A stretch of 64,000 bases of DNA, from NCBI RefSeq assembly GCF_009932725.1, contig NZ_BLJU01000009.1, positions 62,001 to 126,000 on the forward strand. The letters run 5' to 3'. The notes beneath the pieces are model-generated. The model was not told the DNA's origin. It saw only the letters and a program-made list of their open reading frames with translations, and made no database searches. Origin of the DNA: Pseudomonas yangonensis. Its GTDB lineage: Bacteria > Pseudomonadota > Gammaproteobacteria > Pseudomonadales > Pseudomonadaceae. The translations under genes and the position numbers were made by a program. Of the stretch, positions 17,541 to 26,904 are shown piece after piece. Within the stretch, counting starts at the first letter, position 1. Every line of letters begins with the position of its first letter.

Positions 17541-18776
17541 ATGCGCAATATTCTGGTCATCGAAGACAGCCCCCTGGTCCTGAAGATCCTCGAGCATCTG
17601 TTCCGCCAGGAAACCGATCTGGAGCCGATCTTCTGCGCCTCGCTGGCCGAGGCCGAAGTCATGCTGGAGACATCCGCGTCGCTGTTCTTCGCCGCCATCG
17701 TCGACCTGCACCTACCGGACGCGCCGGACGGCGAAAGCGTCGATCTGGTCATGCGCTACCACCTGCCCTGCATCGTGCTCAGCGGCAGTTACAACGAGCA
17801 GCGGCGTGACGATCTGCTGATGAAAGGCGTGGTCGATTACGTGCTCAAGGAAAGCCAGCATTCCTACGAGTACGCCTTCCGCCTGCTGCACCGGCTCGAC
17901 CACAACAGCCATATCAAGATTCTCGTCGCCGACGACTCGGCAGCGCAGCGCCATTACATTCGCCACATTCTCGAAGCCCACCATTACCAGATCATCGAAG
18001 CCAGCGACGGCAAGGAGACCCTGCGCCAGCTGAACGAGCACCCGGACCTCGACCTGCTGGTGCTCGACCATGCCATGCCCGGCGTCAGCGGCTTCGAACT
18101 GGTCAAGCTGCTGCGGCAGAAACTGCGCCTCAACGACCTGATCATCATTGGCGTTTCCGCCGACCCCAAAGGTTCGCTGAGCGCCCAGTTCATCAAGCAT
18201 GGCGCCGACGATTTCCTGCGCAAGCCGTTCTGTCCGGAAGAGCTGAACTGCCGGGTGATGTCGACGCTGGAGCGTCGCGACCTGCTGCGTGCGCTGAAAA
18301 AAGCAGCTCAATTCGATGCCCTGACCGGCTTGAACAACCGCCGCGCCTTCTACGAACAGGGCCTGCAGATGCTGCAGCAGGCGCAACGGGAAGGCCGCGA
18401 AGTCAGCGTGGCGATGCTCGATCTCGACCATTTCAAGCAGATCAACGATGGTTTCGGCCATGCCAGCGGCGACAGCGCGCTGGTGGTGTTCGCCCGGGCC
18501 ATGAGCAACGCCTTCCCCGACATGCTGCTCGGCCGCCTGGGCGGCGAGGAATTCGCTCTGCTCACCCTGTATGGCGCGCAGCACGTGGCCCAGGCGTTGG
18601 ACAGGTTACGCAGACAGTGCGCCGGGCTGCATTACGCCGTCGGCGCCCCAGCGCTGTCGTTCAGTGCAGGGCTCTACCAGGGTGAACCGGAAGATCTGGA
18701 AAGCCTGCTGCACGAAGCCGACATTCGCCTGTATCGGGCCAAGCAACAAGGCCGCGCGCGTACCGTCCTGGCCTGA
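17541..18776 (+). CDS. Diguanylate cyclase with two receiver domains (REC-REC-GGDEF)
   Basis: 411 residues. The first receiver domain has putative phospho-acceptor Asp55 (AAIVDLHLPD); the second spans ~124-245 with Asp176 (LLVLDHAMPGVSG) and acidic pair Asp131-Asp132. The GGDEF domain spans ~255-411 with active motif GGEEF at 334-338 (GRLGGEEFALL) and metal-binding DLDHFKQIND at 294. It makes cyclic di-GMP under phosphorylation control. The RxxD inhibitory site five residues before GGEEF is absent (FPDM there), so classical product inhibition is not expected. No histidine kinase is adjacent; it is an orphan response regulator. Confidence 0.9.
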   Translation: MRNILVIEDSPLVLKILEHLFRQETDLEPIFCASLAEAEVMLETSASLFFAAIVDLHLPDAPDGESVDLVMRYHLPCIVLSGSYNEQRRDDLLMKGVVDYVLKESQHSYEYAFRLLHRLDHNSHIKILVADDSAAQRHYIRHILEAHHYQIIEASDGKETLRQLNEHPDLDLLVLDHAMPGVSGFELVKLLRQKLRLNDLIIIGVSADPKGSLSAQFIKHGADDFLRKPFCPEELNCRVMSTLERRDLLRALKKAAQFDALTGLNNRRAFYEQGLQMLQQAQREGREVSVAMLDLDHFKQINDGFGHASGDSALVVFARAMSNAFPDMLLGRLGGEEFALLTLYGAQHVAQALDRLRRQCAGLHYAVGAPALSFSAGLYQGEPEDLESLLHEADIRLYRAKQQGRARTVLA

Positions 18777-19523
18777 TCAGGGAGCATGCAGCTGCAGCGT
18801 CGCGGCATAGCTGCCGTCCTCGTTCATCGCATCGATAGCGGCATCGAAGCGCCTGGCGATCTCACGGTGATCAGGATGGCTGCGACGCACCAGTATGTGC
18901 AGGCCATTCTCGCTCAGCGGTAAGGGCAGAAATTCCAGCTCATCACGAAGAGAGCTCAACTCTCGTGCGAGAACATGACGTGCCACCAGCTCGTCTTCCA
19001 GCGCAAGCTGCACCCGCCCGGCATGCAACATGCGCGCGGCAATCTCGAAGCTGCCGACGCCGACCTTGAGCAGACGCGGGTCGCTGTCGAACGCCCTGGA
19101 GTAGGCGTACCCTCGGATCACCGCGATGCTGTGAGGGTAGAGATCGGCCAGCTTTTCGAAGCGAATCGAGCCACCCTTGCGCTGTATCAGGCGGATGCGG
19201 TTGACCAGATAAGGCTGGGAAAAATAGCCGTACTCGGCGCGTTCGTCGCTGTACCAGGCGTTGATCAGCACATCGTAATCACCACGCCTGAGTCCCAGCA
19301 CCGCACGTTCCCAGGGCACCTCCACATAGCTGGTGCTGTAACCGGCACGCTTGAGTGCCTGCTCCACCAGGTCGCTGGCCAGCCCCTTACCGGGAAGTTC
19401 CTGATCGTTGAAAGGCGGCCAGGGATTCGCCACCAGACGCAACCGCTCCGCCGAGGCCAGCGCTGGCGACAGCAAAAGGAGCAATAGCCAGACGCGTACT
19501 GCAGGCATGAGGTGGCGATCCAT
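18777..19523 (-). CDS. Family-3 periplasmic solute-binding protein
   Basis: 248 residues with a signal peptide (core VWLLLLLLSPALASA, cleavage near residue 25). SBP_bac_3 fold, recognised by RLVANPWPPFND at the mature N-terminus, GLASDLVEQALKRAGY, VPWERAVLGLRRGDYDVLI and YFSQPYLVNRIRLIQRKGG. No permease or ATPase is nearby, so it may be a stand-alone sensor-type binding protein like many in Pseudomonas. It ends at the stop of the convergent cyclase gene. An alternative start MPAVRV at 19508 is possible. The ligand is unknown, perhaps a polar amino acid by family. Confidence 0.8.
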   Translation of the reverse strand: MDRHLMPAVRVWLLLLLLSPALASAERLRLVANPWPPFNDQELPGKGLASDLVEQALKRAGYSTSYVEVPWERAVLGLRRGDYDVLINAWYSDERAEYGYFSQPYLVNRIRLIQRKGGSIRFEKLADLYPHSIAVIRGYAYSRAFDSDPRLLKVGVGSFEIAARMLHAGRVQLALEDELVARHVLARELSSLRDELEFLPLPLSENGLHILVRRSHPDHREIARRFDAAIDAMNEDGSYAATLQLHAP

Positions 19524-19714
19524 CCGAAATCCTGGTTGTAGTGATAGCAGGCGCAGCGCAACTCGTCACTGTCTCAAATCTGAAACAGCCATCTGAAGCA
19601 TGCCGCAGGCGCCAGCAGCATGCCGGCAAAACCGGCGGTACAGAGCGGCTTCGGGTAAACTTCCCGGGTTTTAACGCAGCCTTTGTGCGGCAGCGATCCA
19701 CCTGGGGACATCTC

Positions 19715-20899
19715 GTGTTGCAAACCGACGTACTGATCATCGGCGCAGGCGCCGCCGGTCTAATGTGTGCGGCCACGGCCGCCGCCCGTGGCCGCCGGGT
19801 GCTGGTGCTCGACCACGCCAACAAGGCCGGCAAGAAGATCCTCATGTCCGGTGGCGGCCGCTGCAACTTCACCAATCTGTACTGCGAGCCGGGCAATTTC
19901 CTGTCCGGCAACCCGCACTTCTGCAAGTCCGCCCTGGCGCGCTTCACCCAGTGGGATTTCATCGGCCTGGTGGCCAAGCATGGGGTGCCCTACCACGAGA
20001 AGAAACTCGGTCAGCTGTTCTGCGACAACAAGTCCAGCGACATCCTCGAGCTGCTGCTGGCCGAATGCGCCGAGGCCGGTGCGGAGATTCGCCTGAACAC
20101 GGCGGTGCAACGCATCGAGAAGCGCGACGGCGGCTTCCTGGTGCACAGCGACCTCGGCGAGGTGGCTTGCCAGTCGCTGGTAATCGCCACCGGCGGGCTG
20201 TCGATCCCGACCCTCGGCGCCACCGGCTTCGGCTATCAGGTGGCCAGGCAGTTCGGCCACGAACTGCTGCCGACCCGCGCCGGCCTGGTGCCCTTCACCC
20301 TCACTGACCCGCAGCTCAAGGCTCTGTGCACCGAACTGTCCGGCACCTCGGTGGAGGACTGCCGGGTCAGCTGCAACGGCCAGAGCTTCGTCGAGAACAT
20401 CCTGTTCACCCACCGCGGCCTGTCCGGCCCGGCGATCCTGCAGATTTCCTCCTACTGGCAACCGGGCGATACCCTGCATATCGACCTGCTGCCGCATATC
20501 GACCTGCCCGAGTGGCTGGCCACCCAACAGCGCGAACGCGGCAACAGCGAGTTGAAAACCCTGCTGGCCGAGCTGTTCACCAAGAAGATGGCGGCCCTGC
20601 TGGCGGACAGCTGGTTCACCAACAAACCGCTGAAGCAGTACACCCCGGGCGAGCTCAGGACGATTGCCGAGCGTCTGTCGGACTGGCAGCTGGTGCCGGC
20701 CGGCACCGAAGGCTATCGCACCGCCGAGGTGACCCTGGGTGGGGTGAGCACCGACGAGGTATCGTCGAAAACCCTCGAATCGCTCAAGGTGCCGGGGCTG
20801 TACTTCATCGGTGAAGTACTGGACGTGACCGGCCACCTGGGCGGTTTCAATTTTCAGTGGGCCTGGGCCTCGGGGTACGCGGCCGCGCAGTACGCCTGA
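19715..20899 (+). CDS. HI0933-family FAD-dependent oxidoreductase
   Basis: 394 residues. N-terminal dinucleotide-binding fold VLIIGAGAAGLMCAATAAARG, then MSGGGRCNFTN, a signature of the HI0933/YhiN flavoprotein family, and the C-terminal GEVLDVTGHLGGFNFQWAWASG that completes the FAD site. The biochemical role of the family is not established. The start is taken as GTG 19715, with GGGGA 6 bases upstream; TTG 19718 is the next option, and the open frame extends upstream without homology. It is a single gene between a solute-binding protein and an anion transporter, with no sign of operon partners. Confidence 0.85.
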   Translation: MLQTDVLIIGAGAAGLMCAATAAARGRRVLVLDHANKAGKKILMSGGGRCNFTNLYCEPGNFLSGNPHFCKSALARFTQWDFIGLVAKHGVPYHEKKLGQLFCDNKSSDILELLLAECAEAGAEIRLNTAVQRIEKRDGGFLVHSDLGEVACQSLVIATGGLSIPTLGATGFGYQVARQFGHELLPTRAGLVPFTLTDPQLKALCTELSGTSVEDCRVSCNGQSFVENILFTHRGLSGPAILQISSYWQPGDTLHIDLLPHIDLPEWLATQQRERGNSELKTLLAELFTKKMAALLADSWFTNKPLKQYTPGELRTIAERLSDWQLVPAGTEGYRTAEVTLGGVSTDEVSSKTLESLKVPGLYFIGEVLDVTGHLGGFNFQWAWASGYAAAQYA

Positions 20900-21011
20900 G
20901 ACCACGAATATTGCGCCCCACTCGATGGCGCAGCGGGAACTGCCGACGCGGCGCAGACTCTGCTATGAACAGCAGCAGTGAAGCTGCGTACAACAGGGAC
21001 GGCACCGCCAC

Positions 21012-22823
21012 ATGACGCTCGAACAAGGCCAGATATTCGTCATTCTCATTGCCAGCATGGGCTTGTTCATCTGGGGTCGCTGGCGTCATGACGTGGTGGC
21101 GCTCGGCGCCCTGCTGGCCTGCGTCATCGCCGGCCTGGTACCCGAACGCGAAGCCTTCACCGGCTTCGGTCACCCTGCGGTGATCACCGTTGCCTGCGTG
21201 CTGGTGCTCAGTCACGGTCTGCAGCGCACCGGCGCGGTCAGTCGGCTGGCGCAGCGCCTGCTACCCAGCGGGGCCGGCGTGCTGCTCTCGATTGCGGCCC
21301 TGACCAGCCTTGGCGCTCTGCTCTCGGCATTCATGAACAACGTCGGCGCCCTCGCCCTGCTGATGCCCATCGCCCTGCAGATTGCCGCACGCCTGGAGTT
21401 GCCACCGGGGCGCGTACTGATGCCGCTGGCCTTCGGCACCATCCTCGGCGGCATGACCACCCTGATTGGTACACCGCCGAATCTGATCGTCTCCAGCTTC
21501 CGCGCGCAGCATGGCGGCGGTCCCTTCGCCATGTTCGACTTCAGCCCGGTCGGCGTCGCCGTGGCGCTGGCTGGCGTGCTGTTCATCACCCTGCTCGGCT
21601 GGCGCCTGGTACCCAGACGCGAAGTGGGTAACGCCGCCAGCTTCGATACCGGCCATTACCTCACCGAAGCGCGGGTCAAGGAAGGCGGCAAGGCACAGGG
21701 CAAGACCCTGCGCGAGATCGAGCAATTGCTCGACGAAGCCGACGCACAGGTAGTAGCCATGGTGCGCAACAAGTTGCGCCTGACTGCACCCAACCCACGG
21801 CGCGTACTGCAGGCCGATGATGTGCTGGTGATCGAGGCCGACCCGCAGGAGCTGGGCGAAGTGCTCGGCCAGCTGGATCTGCTGCTGGAAGCCGAACGCG
21901 AGGCCCAGGAAGCCGAACAGAAGGAGGATAAGGAAGGCGAAACGGAAAAGAAGGCCAGCAACAACGAAGATCGTGCACTGCAGGAGTTGCTGGTCAAGCC
22001 CGACTCGTCGCTGATCGGCCGCTCCGCCAGCAGCACGCGCTTGCGCAGCCGCTACTCGATCAATCTGCTGGCCATCTCCAGGCAGAGCCACCGCTCGATC
22101 AAGCGCCTGCGCTCGACCCTGATCCAGAGCGGCGACGTGCTGCTGATGCAGGGCAGCGCCGAGGATATCGGTGAGTTCGCCAGCGACTACGACTGCGTGC
22201 CGCTGGCCGCGCGCGCCATCAACATTCCCGATCCGCGCCAAGCCAACCTTGCCCTCGGCATCATGCTACTGGCCATCGCTGCTGCCGCTTTCGGCCTGCT
22301 CTCTGCCGCGATCGCCTTCGCCAGTGGCGTACTGGCCTACATGCTGCTGCGCCTGATACCGCTGCGTGCCGTTTACGAATCCATCGACTGGCCGGTGATC
22401 GTGCTGCTCGGCGCGCTGATCCCGGTGGCCGGAGCGATGTCGTCCACCGGCGCCGCCGACCTGCTGGCCCGCCTGCTGATGGAGAACCTGGCGCAGGGCA
22501 ACGCCATCATCACCCTGACCCTGCTGCTGGTGGTGACCATGACGCTGTCGGATTTCATGAACAACGCCGCGACCGCGGCGGTGATGTGCCCTATCGCCCT
22601 GAGCGCCGCCAGCCAGCTTGGTGTCAGCCCGGACGCGCTGTTGATGGCAGTGGCCATCGGCGCCTCCTGTTCGTTCTTGACGCCCATTGGCCACCAGAAC
22701 AACACGCTGATTCTCAGCCCCGGCGGCTTCCGCTTTGGCGACTACTGGCGCCTTGGTCTGCCGCTGGAAATACTCGTGGTGCTGATCAGCGTGCCGCTGC
22801 TGCTTTGGGTTTGGCCGCTGTAG
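21012..22823 (+). CDS. SLC13/DASS-type anion transporter with RCK domains
   Basis: 603 residues. Two membrane halves, each of about five helices (1-200 and 415-603), with the paired motifs SAFMNNVGALALLMP and SDFMNNAATAAVMCP that bind Na+ and anion in the family; TLIGTPPNLIVSS and FLTPIGHQNNTL are the hairpin tips. Between them lie two TrkA-C (RCK_C) domains (~205-290 and ~335-400), joined by a highly charged linker rich in Glu and Lys near 295-325. Members move sulfate, dicarboxylates or related anions. The ATG at 21012 follows GGGA at about 11 bases. It converges with ald. Confidence 0.85.
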   Translation: MTLEQGQIFVILIASMGLFIWGRWRHDVVALGALLACVIAGLVPEREAFTGFGHPAVITVACVLVLSHGLQRTGAVSRLAQRLLPSGAGVLLSIAALTSLGALLSAFMNNVGALALLMPIALQIAARLELPPGRVLMPLAFGTILGGMTTLIGTPPNLIVSSFRAQHGGGPFAMFDFSPVGVAVALAGVLFITLLGWRLVPRREVGNAASFDTGHYLTEARVKEGGKAQGKTLREIEQLLDEADAQVVAMVRNKLRLTAPNPRRVLQADDVLVIEADPQELGEVLGQLDLLLEAEREAQEAEQKEDKEGETEKKASNNEDRALQELLVKPDSSLIGRSASSTRLRSRYSINLLAISRQSHRSIKRLRSTLIQSGDVLLMQGSAEDIGEFASDYDCVPLAARAINIPDPRQANLALGIMLLAIAAAAFGLLSAAIAFASGVLAYMLLRLIPLRAVYESIDWPVIVLLGALIPVAGAMSSTGAADLLARLLMENLAQGNAIITLTLLLVVTMTLSDFMNNAATAAVMCPIALSAASQLGVSPDALLMAVAIGASCSFLTPIGHQNNTLILSPGGFRFGDYWRLGLPLEILVVLISVPLLLWVWPL

Positions 22824-22857
22824 GTATCGAGCGCAACGGCCGAACCCCGTGCACCGC

Positions 22858-23979
22858 CTAGAGCTGCTCGAGCAGGCTGGCAGGTGGCTGGAAACGCAGC
22901 CCGTGGGCCTCGGCAACGCTGGCACAGGTGATGGCGCCGCGCGCGATGTTCAGACCGGCCAGCAGATGCGGATCCTCTTCCAGCGCTCGGCGCGTCCCCT
23001 TCTGCGCCAGCGCCACGACGAAGGGCAGGGTAGCGTTGTTCAGTGCCAGGGTCGAAGTACGGGCCACCGCGCCGGGCATGTTGGCGACGCAGTAATGCAC
23101 CACATCGTCGACCACGTAAGTAGGTTCGGCATGGGTGGTGGCATGCGAGGTTTCGGCGCAGCCGCCCTGATCGATGGCCACGTCCACCAGCACCGCGCCG
23201 GCCTGCATCTGCCGCACCATGTCGGCAGTGATGAGCTTGGGCGCAGCCGCCCCGGGAATCAGCACGCCGCCGATGACCAGATCGGCTGCCAGCACCTGTT
23301 CCTGCACCGCAGCGCGTGTGGAATACAGCGTGGTGATGCGGTTGCCGTACTGCGCGTCGAGCCGGCGCAGGGCATCGACACTCTTGTCCAGCACCGTGAC
23401 ATCGGCGCCGAGGCCGACGGCCATGGCCAGGGCATGGCTGCCCACCACGCCGCCGCCGAGAATCACCACCTTGCCCGGCGCCACCCCGGGCACCCCGCCA
23501 AGCAGCACACCGCGACCGCCACGCGCCTTCTCCAGGCAGCCGGCACCGGCCTGGATCGACATGCGCCCGGCCACTTCCGACATCGGCGCCAGCAACGGCA
23601 GGCGGCCCTGCGCATCGGTCACCGTTTCGTAGGCGATGCAGGTGGCGCCGCTGGCCATCAGCTCGTCGGACTGCGGCCGGTCCGGTGCCAGGTGCAGGTA
23701 GGTGAACAGCGTGTGCTGCTCGCGCAATTTGGCCCGTTCCACCGCCAGCGGCTCCTTGACCTTGACGATCAACTGCGCCTGCTGGAACACCTCGCCGGCG
23801 CCCTGGGCGATCTGCGCCCCGGCCTGGCGGTAGTCTTCGTCGGCAAAACCGATGGCGGCTCCGGCCTGGGTCTCGATCCACACCTCGTGCCCCAGCGCGG
23901 TCAGTTCAGCCACGGACTGCGGTGTGAGGCCGACACGGTACTCGTGATTCTTGATTTCCTTGGGTACGCCGATTCGCAT
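22858..23979 (-). CDS. ald: Alanine dehydrogenase
   Basis: 373 residues, the usual size. Reversible NAD+-dependent deamination of L-alanine to pyruvate and ammonia. Starts [20 protein letters not shown]; substrate-binding Lys75 (VKVKEPL) and catalytic His96 (YLHLAPD); NAD-binding [20 protein letters not shown] near 170; Asp in [14 protein letters not shown] near 270. GAGAG lies a few bases before the ATG. It stands alone, convergent with the anion transporter. No Lrp-type regulator is adjacent. Confidence 0.95.
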   Translation of the reverse strand: MRIGVPKEIKNHEYRVGLTPQSVAELTALGHEVWIETQAGAAIGFADEDYRQAGAQIAQGAGEVFQQAQLIVKVKEPLAVERAKLREQHTLFTYLHLAPDRPQSDELMASGATCIAYETVTDAQGRLPLLAPMSEVAGRMSIQAGAGCLEKARGGRGVLLGGVPGVAPGKVVILGGGVVGSHALAMAVGLGADVTVLDKSVDALRRLDAQYGNRITTLYSTRAAVQEQVLAADLVIGGVLIPGAAAPKLITADMVRQMQAGAVLVDVAIDQGGCAETSHATTHAEPTYVVDDVVHYCVANMPGAVARTSTLALNNATLPFVVALAQKGTRRALEEDPHLLAGLNIARGAITCASVAEAHGLRFQPPASLLEQL

Positions 23980-24071
23980 GGTTCTCTCCCAGCGTTCAGG
24001 ATCAACACCCTGAAGTCTAGAAAAGCGTCACGCGCCCCACCGGGAAAAACGTCAGAAAAGCTGTCCGCCCG

Positions 24072-24755
24072 TCACTGCCCGAACAGCAGTCGCCGCGCTT
24101 CGGCAGTGAGCAGCGCCTGTGGATCGGCGTTCACCTGCCCCACCAGCGCGTAGGCACGCTGTACAGCCGGGCGGGCATCGATGCGTTCTAGCCAGGCGGC
24201 CATATTGGGCAAGTCCTCCAGCTTCTGCTGCTGCATTTGCCAGCCCCTGGCCCAGGGATAGATGGCCATGTCGGCGATGGAATAGTCGCCTGCGACGTAC
24301 TCGCGCCCGGCCAGTTGGCGATCAAGCACGCCGTAGAGGCGGGCGGTTTCCTTCACATAGCGATCGATGGCATAGGGGATGGGCTCCGGCGCGTAGCGCA
24401 GGAAATGATGGTTCTGCCCGGCCATCGGCCCGACGCCGCCCATCTGCCAGTACAGCCATTGCAGCACGCCGAAACGCGCGCGTGTCTCGCGCGGCAGGAA
24501 TTGCCCGGCCTTGTCGGCGAGGTATTCGAGAATCGCCCCGGATTCGAACAGGGCGATGGGCTCGCCGCCATCGGCCGGCGCATGATCGACGATGGCGGGA
24601 ATGCGGTTGTTCGGCGCGATCTTGAGAAACGCAGGGGAGAACTGCTCGCCCTTGCCGATATGCACCGGGACGATGCGGTACTCCAGCCCGGCCTCTTCGA
24701 GGAAGATGCTGATCTTGTGGCCGTTCGGCGTGGTCCAGTAGTACAGGTCGATCAT
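24072..24755 (-). CDS. Glutathione S-transferase, Nu-class/YfcG-like disulfide oxidoreductase
   Basis: 227 residues. Thioredoxin-like N-terminal domain starts MIDLYYWTTPNGHKISIFLE, and the TPNGHK segment is characteristic of YfcG/GstB-type enzymes that use Thr/Asn rather than Cys or Tyr to hold glutathione. NNRIPAIVDH supplies the cis-Pro and ESGAILEYLA the glutathione-binding pair. The helical C-terminal domain has GVGPMAGQNHHFLRYAPE. It likely reduces disulfides or conjugates. The start ATG overlaps the stop of the next GST gene (ATGA), so the two are translationally coupled, and both probably answer to the TetR gene upstream. Confidence 0.85.
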   Translation of the reverse strand: MIDLYYWTTPNGHKISIFLEEAGLEYRIVPVHIGKGEQFSPAFLKIAPNNRIPAIVDHAPADGGEPIALFESGAILEYLADKAGQFLPRETRARFGVLQWLYWQMGGVGPMAGQNHHFLRYAPEPIPYAIDRYVKETARLYGVLDRQLAGREYVAGDYSIADMAIYPWARGWQMQQQKLEDLPNMAAWLERIDARPAVQRAYALVGQVNADPQALLTAEARRLLFGQ

Positions 24756-25453
24756 TGGCTCTGCTCCATCTCGATCCTGGCCCGCTTGACCGGACCGTGG
24801 ATGGATTCGTAAGCCTGCAGGATGCGCGCGAACCAGGCGCCCAAGGCCGAATCGTCGGTCCAGGGCTGCGCCCCCAGGCACCAGGCCCAGAGCAGCATGC
24901 CGGCCAGCAGGTAGTCGCAGCCGCCAGGGGCCTGACCTTCGAGGAAGGGCTGATCACGCAGCCATATTTCCAACGGCGCTACTCCTTCACGAAACAGCCG
25001 CTCGCCGCCCTGCGGATCGGCGAAGTCCTCCAGGCTCATGCCCAGCGCCTGCTCGCGGCTGCTGCGGAAATACTCGCGGTCGGCCGGGTCGATCACCTGC
25101 CAGACGCGCGGGATCAGTATCTTCAACAGCGGCACGCGGACCATGTGAAAGCTCAGGCGCTCGACCAGACCGGCGCGCTCGGCCGCCAGGCCCTCGCCGA
25201 GCAACGGGCGCTGTGGATAACGCCGATCCAGGTAGGCGAAGATCGCCAGGCTGTCGTGCACCGTTTCGCCGTCGTCGTTCAGCACCGGCACCAGCTTCTG
25301 CCCGGAAAAGGCGATCAGTTCCTTGTCGGTGAAACGTATCGGTCGGCTCTGCCAGTCCAGCCCCTTGTGCGCCAGGGCCAGGCGTACGCGCCAGCAGTAG
25401 GGCGAGAACAGCAGCTCGCGATCGGCGCCGCACAGTTCGAACAACTCCCGCAT
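24752..25453 (-). CDS. Glutathione S-transferase-like protein (beta-etherase type)
   Basis: 233 residues. N-terminal domain has SPYCWRVRLALAHKGLDW, a glutaredoxin-like SPYC segment, then KLVPVLNDDGETVHDSLAIFAYLD, the glutathione-binding part. The C-terminal helical domain includes a Trp-rich stretch LLAGMLLWAWCLGAQPW. It resembles GST enzymes related to LigE/LigF beta-etherases; the substrate is unknown. A near-perfect AAGGAGGT ribosome site precedes the ATG at 25453. It is the first gene of a two-gene unit with the YfcG-like GST, and a dyad matching the operator before the TetR gene lies 15-27 bp upstream of its start. Confidence 0.8.
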   Translation of the reverse strand: MRELFELCGADRELLFSPYCWRVRLALAHKGLDWQSRPIRFTDKELIAFSGQKLVPVLNDDGETVHDSLAIFAYLDRRYPQRPLLGEGLAAERAGLVERLSFHMVRVPLLKILIPRVWQVIDPADREYFRSSREQALGMSLEDFADPQGGERLFREGVAPLEIWLRDQPFLEGQAPGGCDYLLAGMLLWAWCLGAQPWTDDSALGAWFARILQAYESIHGPVKRARIEMEQSQ

Positions 25454-25467
25454 ATCACCTCCTTAAA

Positions 25468-25480
25468 GACCATTCGGTCC
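25468..25480 (-). promoter_or_regulatory. TetR-type operator before the GST pair
   Basis: GACCATTCGGTCC: half-sites GACC and GGTC spaced by four bases. The core ACCATTCGGTCC matches ACCAGTCGGTTC at 26127-26138 in 10 of 12 positions. Placed between the GST ribosome site and any upstream promoter, it would block transcription when bound. The layout resembles the NemR box (GACC-N4-GGTC). Confidence 0.7.
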
Positions 25481-25514
25481 AGAATAAAGCGAAGAAAAAC
25501 CAGCGTAGGATTGC

Positions 25515-26111
25515 TCACTGGCAGTCCAGGCTCGTCATCACCACGGCCACGGTGGCACGGATCGAGTCCGCCGGCATCGCGGATTTCACCTGCGTGCGCA
25601 GCCCGCTCATCACGCACTGCAAGTAGCCGGCCCGGGCCGCGAGGTCCTGATCGTTGCGCAGTTCACCGCAGGCCACGGCCCGCGCCAGCGCCTCTTCGAA
25701 CACCTGGCAGACACCCGCAGTGGCCTGCTGCAAAACCGGCACCAGCGCGGGCTCCGACAGGGAGAATTCATTGGCGACGTTGACCAGCATGCAGCCACGC
25801 GGCACGCCACCGGGACCATCGTCTTCAAGCACGCTGAGCAGGCGCTCGCGGATGAAGGCCAGCGGCGAGGCGTTGGCGTCAAGCTGCTCCAGCAACAAGG
25901 CTCGGCGCTGCGCTACGTAGCGGCTGAACGCCGCGACGAACCAGGCCTGCTTGCTCGGGTAGGTCTGATACAGGCTGCTCTTGGACAGCCCGGTGGCCGC
26001 CTGCAGGTCCTGCAGCGATGCGGCCTCATAACCGCGCTGCCAGAACAGCTGCATGGCGTTTTCCAAGGCCCGGTCCGGGCAGAAGCTCTTGGGGCGTCCA
26101 CGTGTCGTCAT
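25515..26111 (-). CDS. TetR-family repressor, probably of the GST pair
   Basis: 198 residues. N-terminal helix-turn-helix ~24-47 (YEAASLQDLQAATGLSKSSLYQTYPSK) after the basic start MTTRGRPKSF; the ligand domain contains RGCMLVNVANEFSLSEPAL, with a cysteine in RGC as in NemR/AcuR-like electrophile sensors. Family members repress genes for reductases or transferases that remove reactive electrophiles, which suits the two GST genes directly downstream. Two matching dyads, one before this gene and one before the GST genes, point to joint control and autoregulation. The actual inducer is unknown. Confidence 0.85.
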   Translation of the reverse strand: MTTRGRPKSFCPDRALENAMQLFWQRGYEAASLQDLQAATGLSKSSLYQTYPSKQAWFVAAFSRYVAQRRALLLEQLDANASPLAFIRERLLSVLEDDGPGGVPRGCMLVNVANEFSLSEPALVPVLQQATAGVCQVFEEALARAVACGELRNDQDLAARAGYLQCVMSGLRTQVKSAMPADSIRATVAVVMTSLDCQ

Positions 26112-26123
26112 GGACGCAATTTA

Positions 26124-26137
26124 GAACCAGTCGGTTC
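26124..26137 (-). promoter_or_regulatory. Operator before the TetR gene (autoregulation)
   Basis: GAACC-AGTC-GGTTC, a perfect 5-bp dyad with four-base spacer, 13-26 bp upstream of the TetR start codon. It shares ACCAnTCGGTyC with the site before the GST genes. Confidence 0.7.
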
Positions 26138-26142
26138 CAAAC

Positions 26143-26904
26143 TCAAGCCTTGGGCTCCTTGAGGTCGACGATGCCGCGCAGCAGTTCCACCGGCAGCGGG
26201 AAGACGATGGTCGAGTTCTTGTCGCTGGCGATATTGCTCAGCGTCTGCATGTAGCGCAGCTGCATGGCGCCGCTCTGCCGGCCGAGGATCTCGGCAGCCT
26301 GCATCAGCTTTTCCGAGGCCTGCAGCTCGCCTTCGGCGTGGATCACCTTGGCCCGCCGCTCGCGTTCGGCTTCGGCCTGGCGGGCGATGGCGCGCACCAT
26401 CGATTCATTGATGTCGACGTGCTTGATCTCGACGTTGGCCACCTTGATGCCCCAGGCGTCGGTCTGTGCATCCAGCACCTGCTGGATGTCGGAGTTGAGC
26501 TGTTCGCGCTCGGCGAGCATCTGGTCCAGGTCGTGCTTGCCGAGCACCGCGCGCAGCGTGGTCTGCGCCAGCTGGCTGGTGGCGACCATGTAATCCTCGA
26601 CCTGGATGATCGCATTCTGCGGATCGAGCACGCGGAAGTAGATCACCGCGTTGACCTTGACCGAGACGTTGTCGCGGGAGATCACGTCCTGCGGCGGTAC
26701 GTCGAGGACGATGGTGCGCAGGTCCACCCGCACCATCTGTTGCAGGCCGGGGATGATCAGGATCAGCCCCGGGCCCTTGACCCGCCAGAAGCGGCCGAGC
26801 TGGAACACCACGCCACGTTCGTATTCCCGCAGGATGCGAAAGGATGAGACGAGCAGCGCGAGAACGATGATCGCCAGTGAAATGAAGCTCAATTCGAAAC
26901 CCAT
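26143..26904 (-). CDS. Slipin/stomatin-like SPFH protein
   Basis: 253 residues. One N-terminal membrane helix (~5-25), then an SPFH/band-7 domain ([20 protein letters not shown] to ~190) and a coiled coil rich in Ala, Glu and Arg ([20 protein letters not shown]), ending [20 protein letters not shown]. Such proteins form membrane microdomain rings. The ATG overlaps the stop of the upstream NfeD-type protease gene by one base (TGATG), the classical NfeD-slipin operon, in which the protease is thought to cleave the slipin C-terminus. Hence a membrane quality-control role is likely. Confidence 0.92.
   Translation of the reverse strand: MGFELSFISLAIIVLALLVSSFRILREYERGVVFQLGRFWRVKGPGLILIIPGLQQMVRVDLRTIVLDVPPQDVISRDNVSVKVNAVIYFRVLDPQNAIIQVEDYMVATSQLAQTTLRAVLGKHDLDQMLAEREQLNSDIQQVLDAQTDAWGIKVANVEIKHVDINESMVRAIARQAEAERERRAKVIHAEGELQASEKLMQAAEILGRQSGAMQLRYMQTLSNIASDKNSTIVFPLPVELLRGIVDLKEPKA

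Noticed and set aside
22849..24153. Plus-strand frame of 434 codons over ald
   Set aside because: His/Gly/Gln-rich translation of the ald antisense strand, no domain; ald has all catalytic residues.
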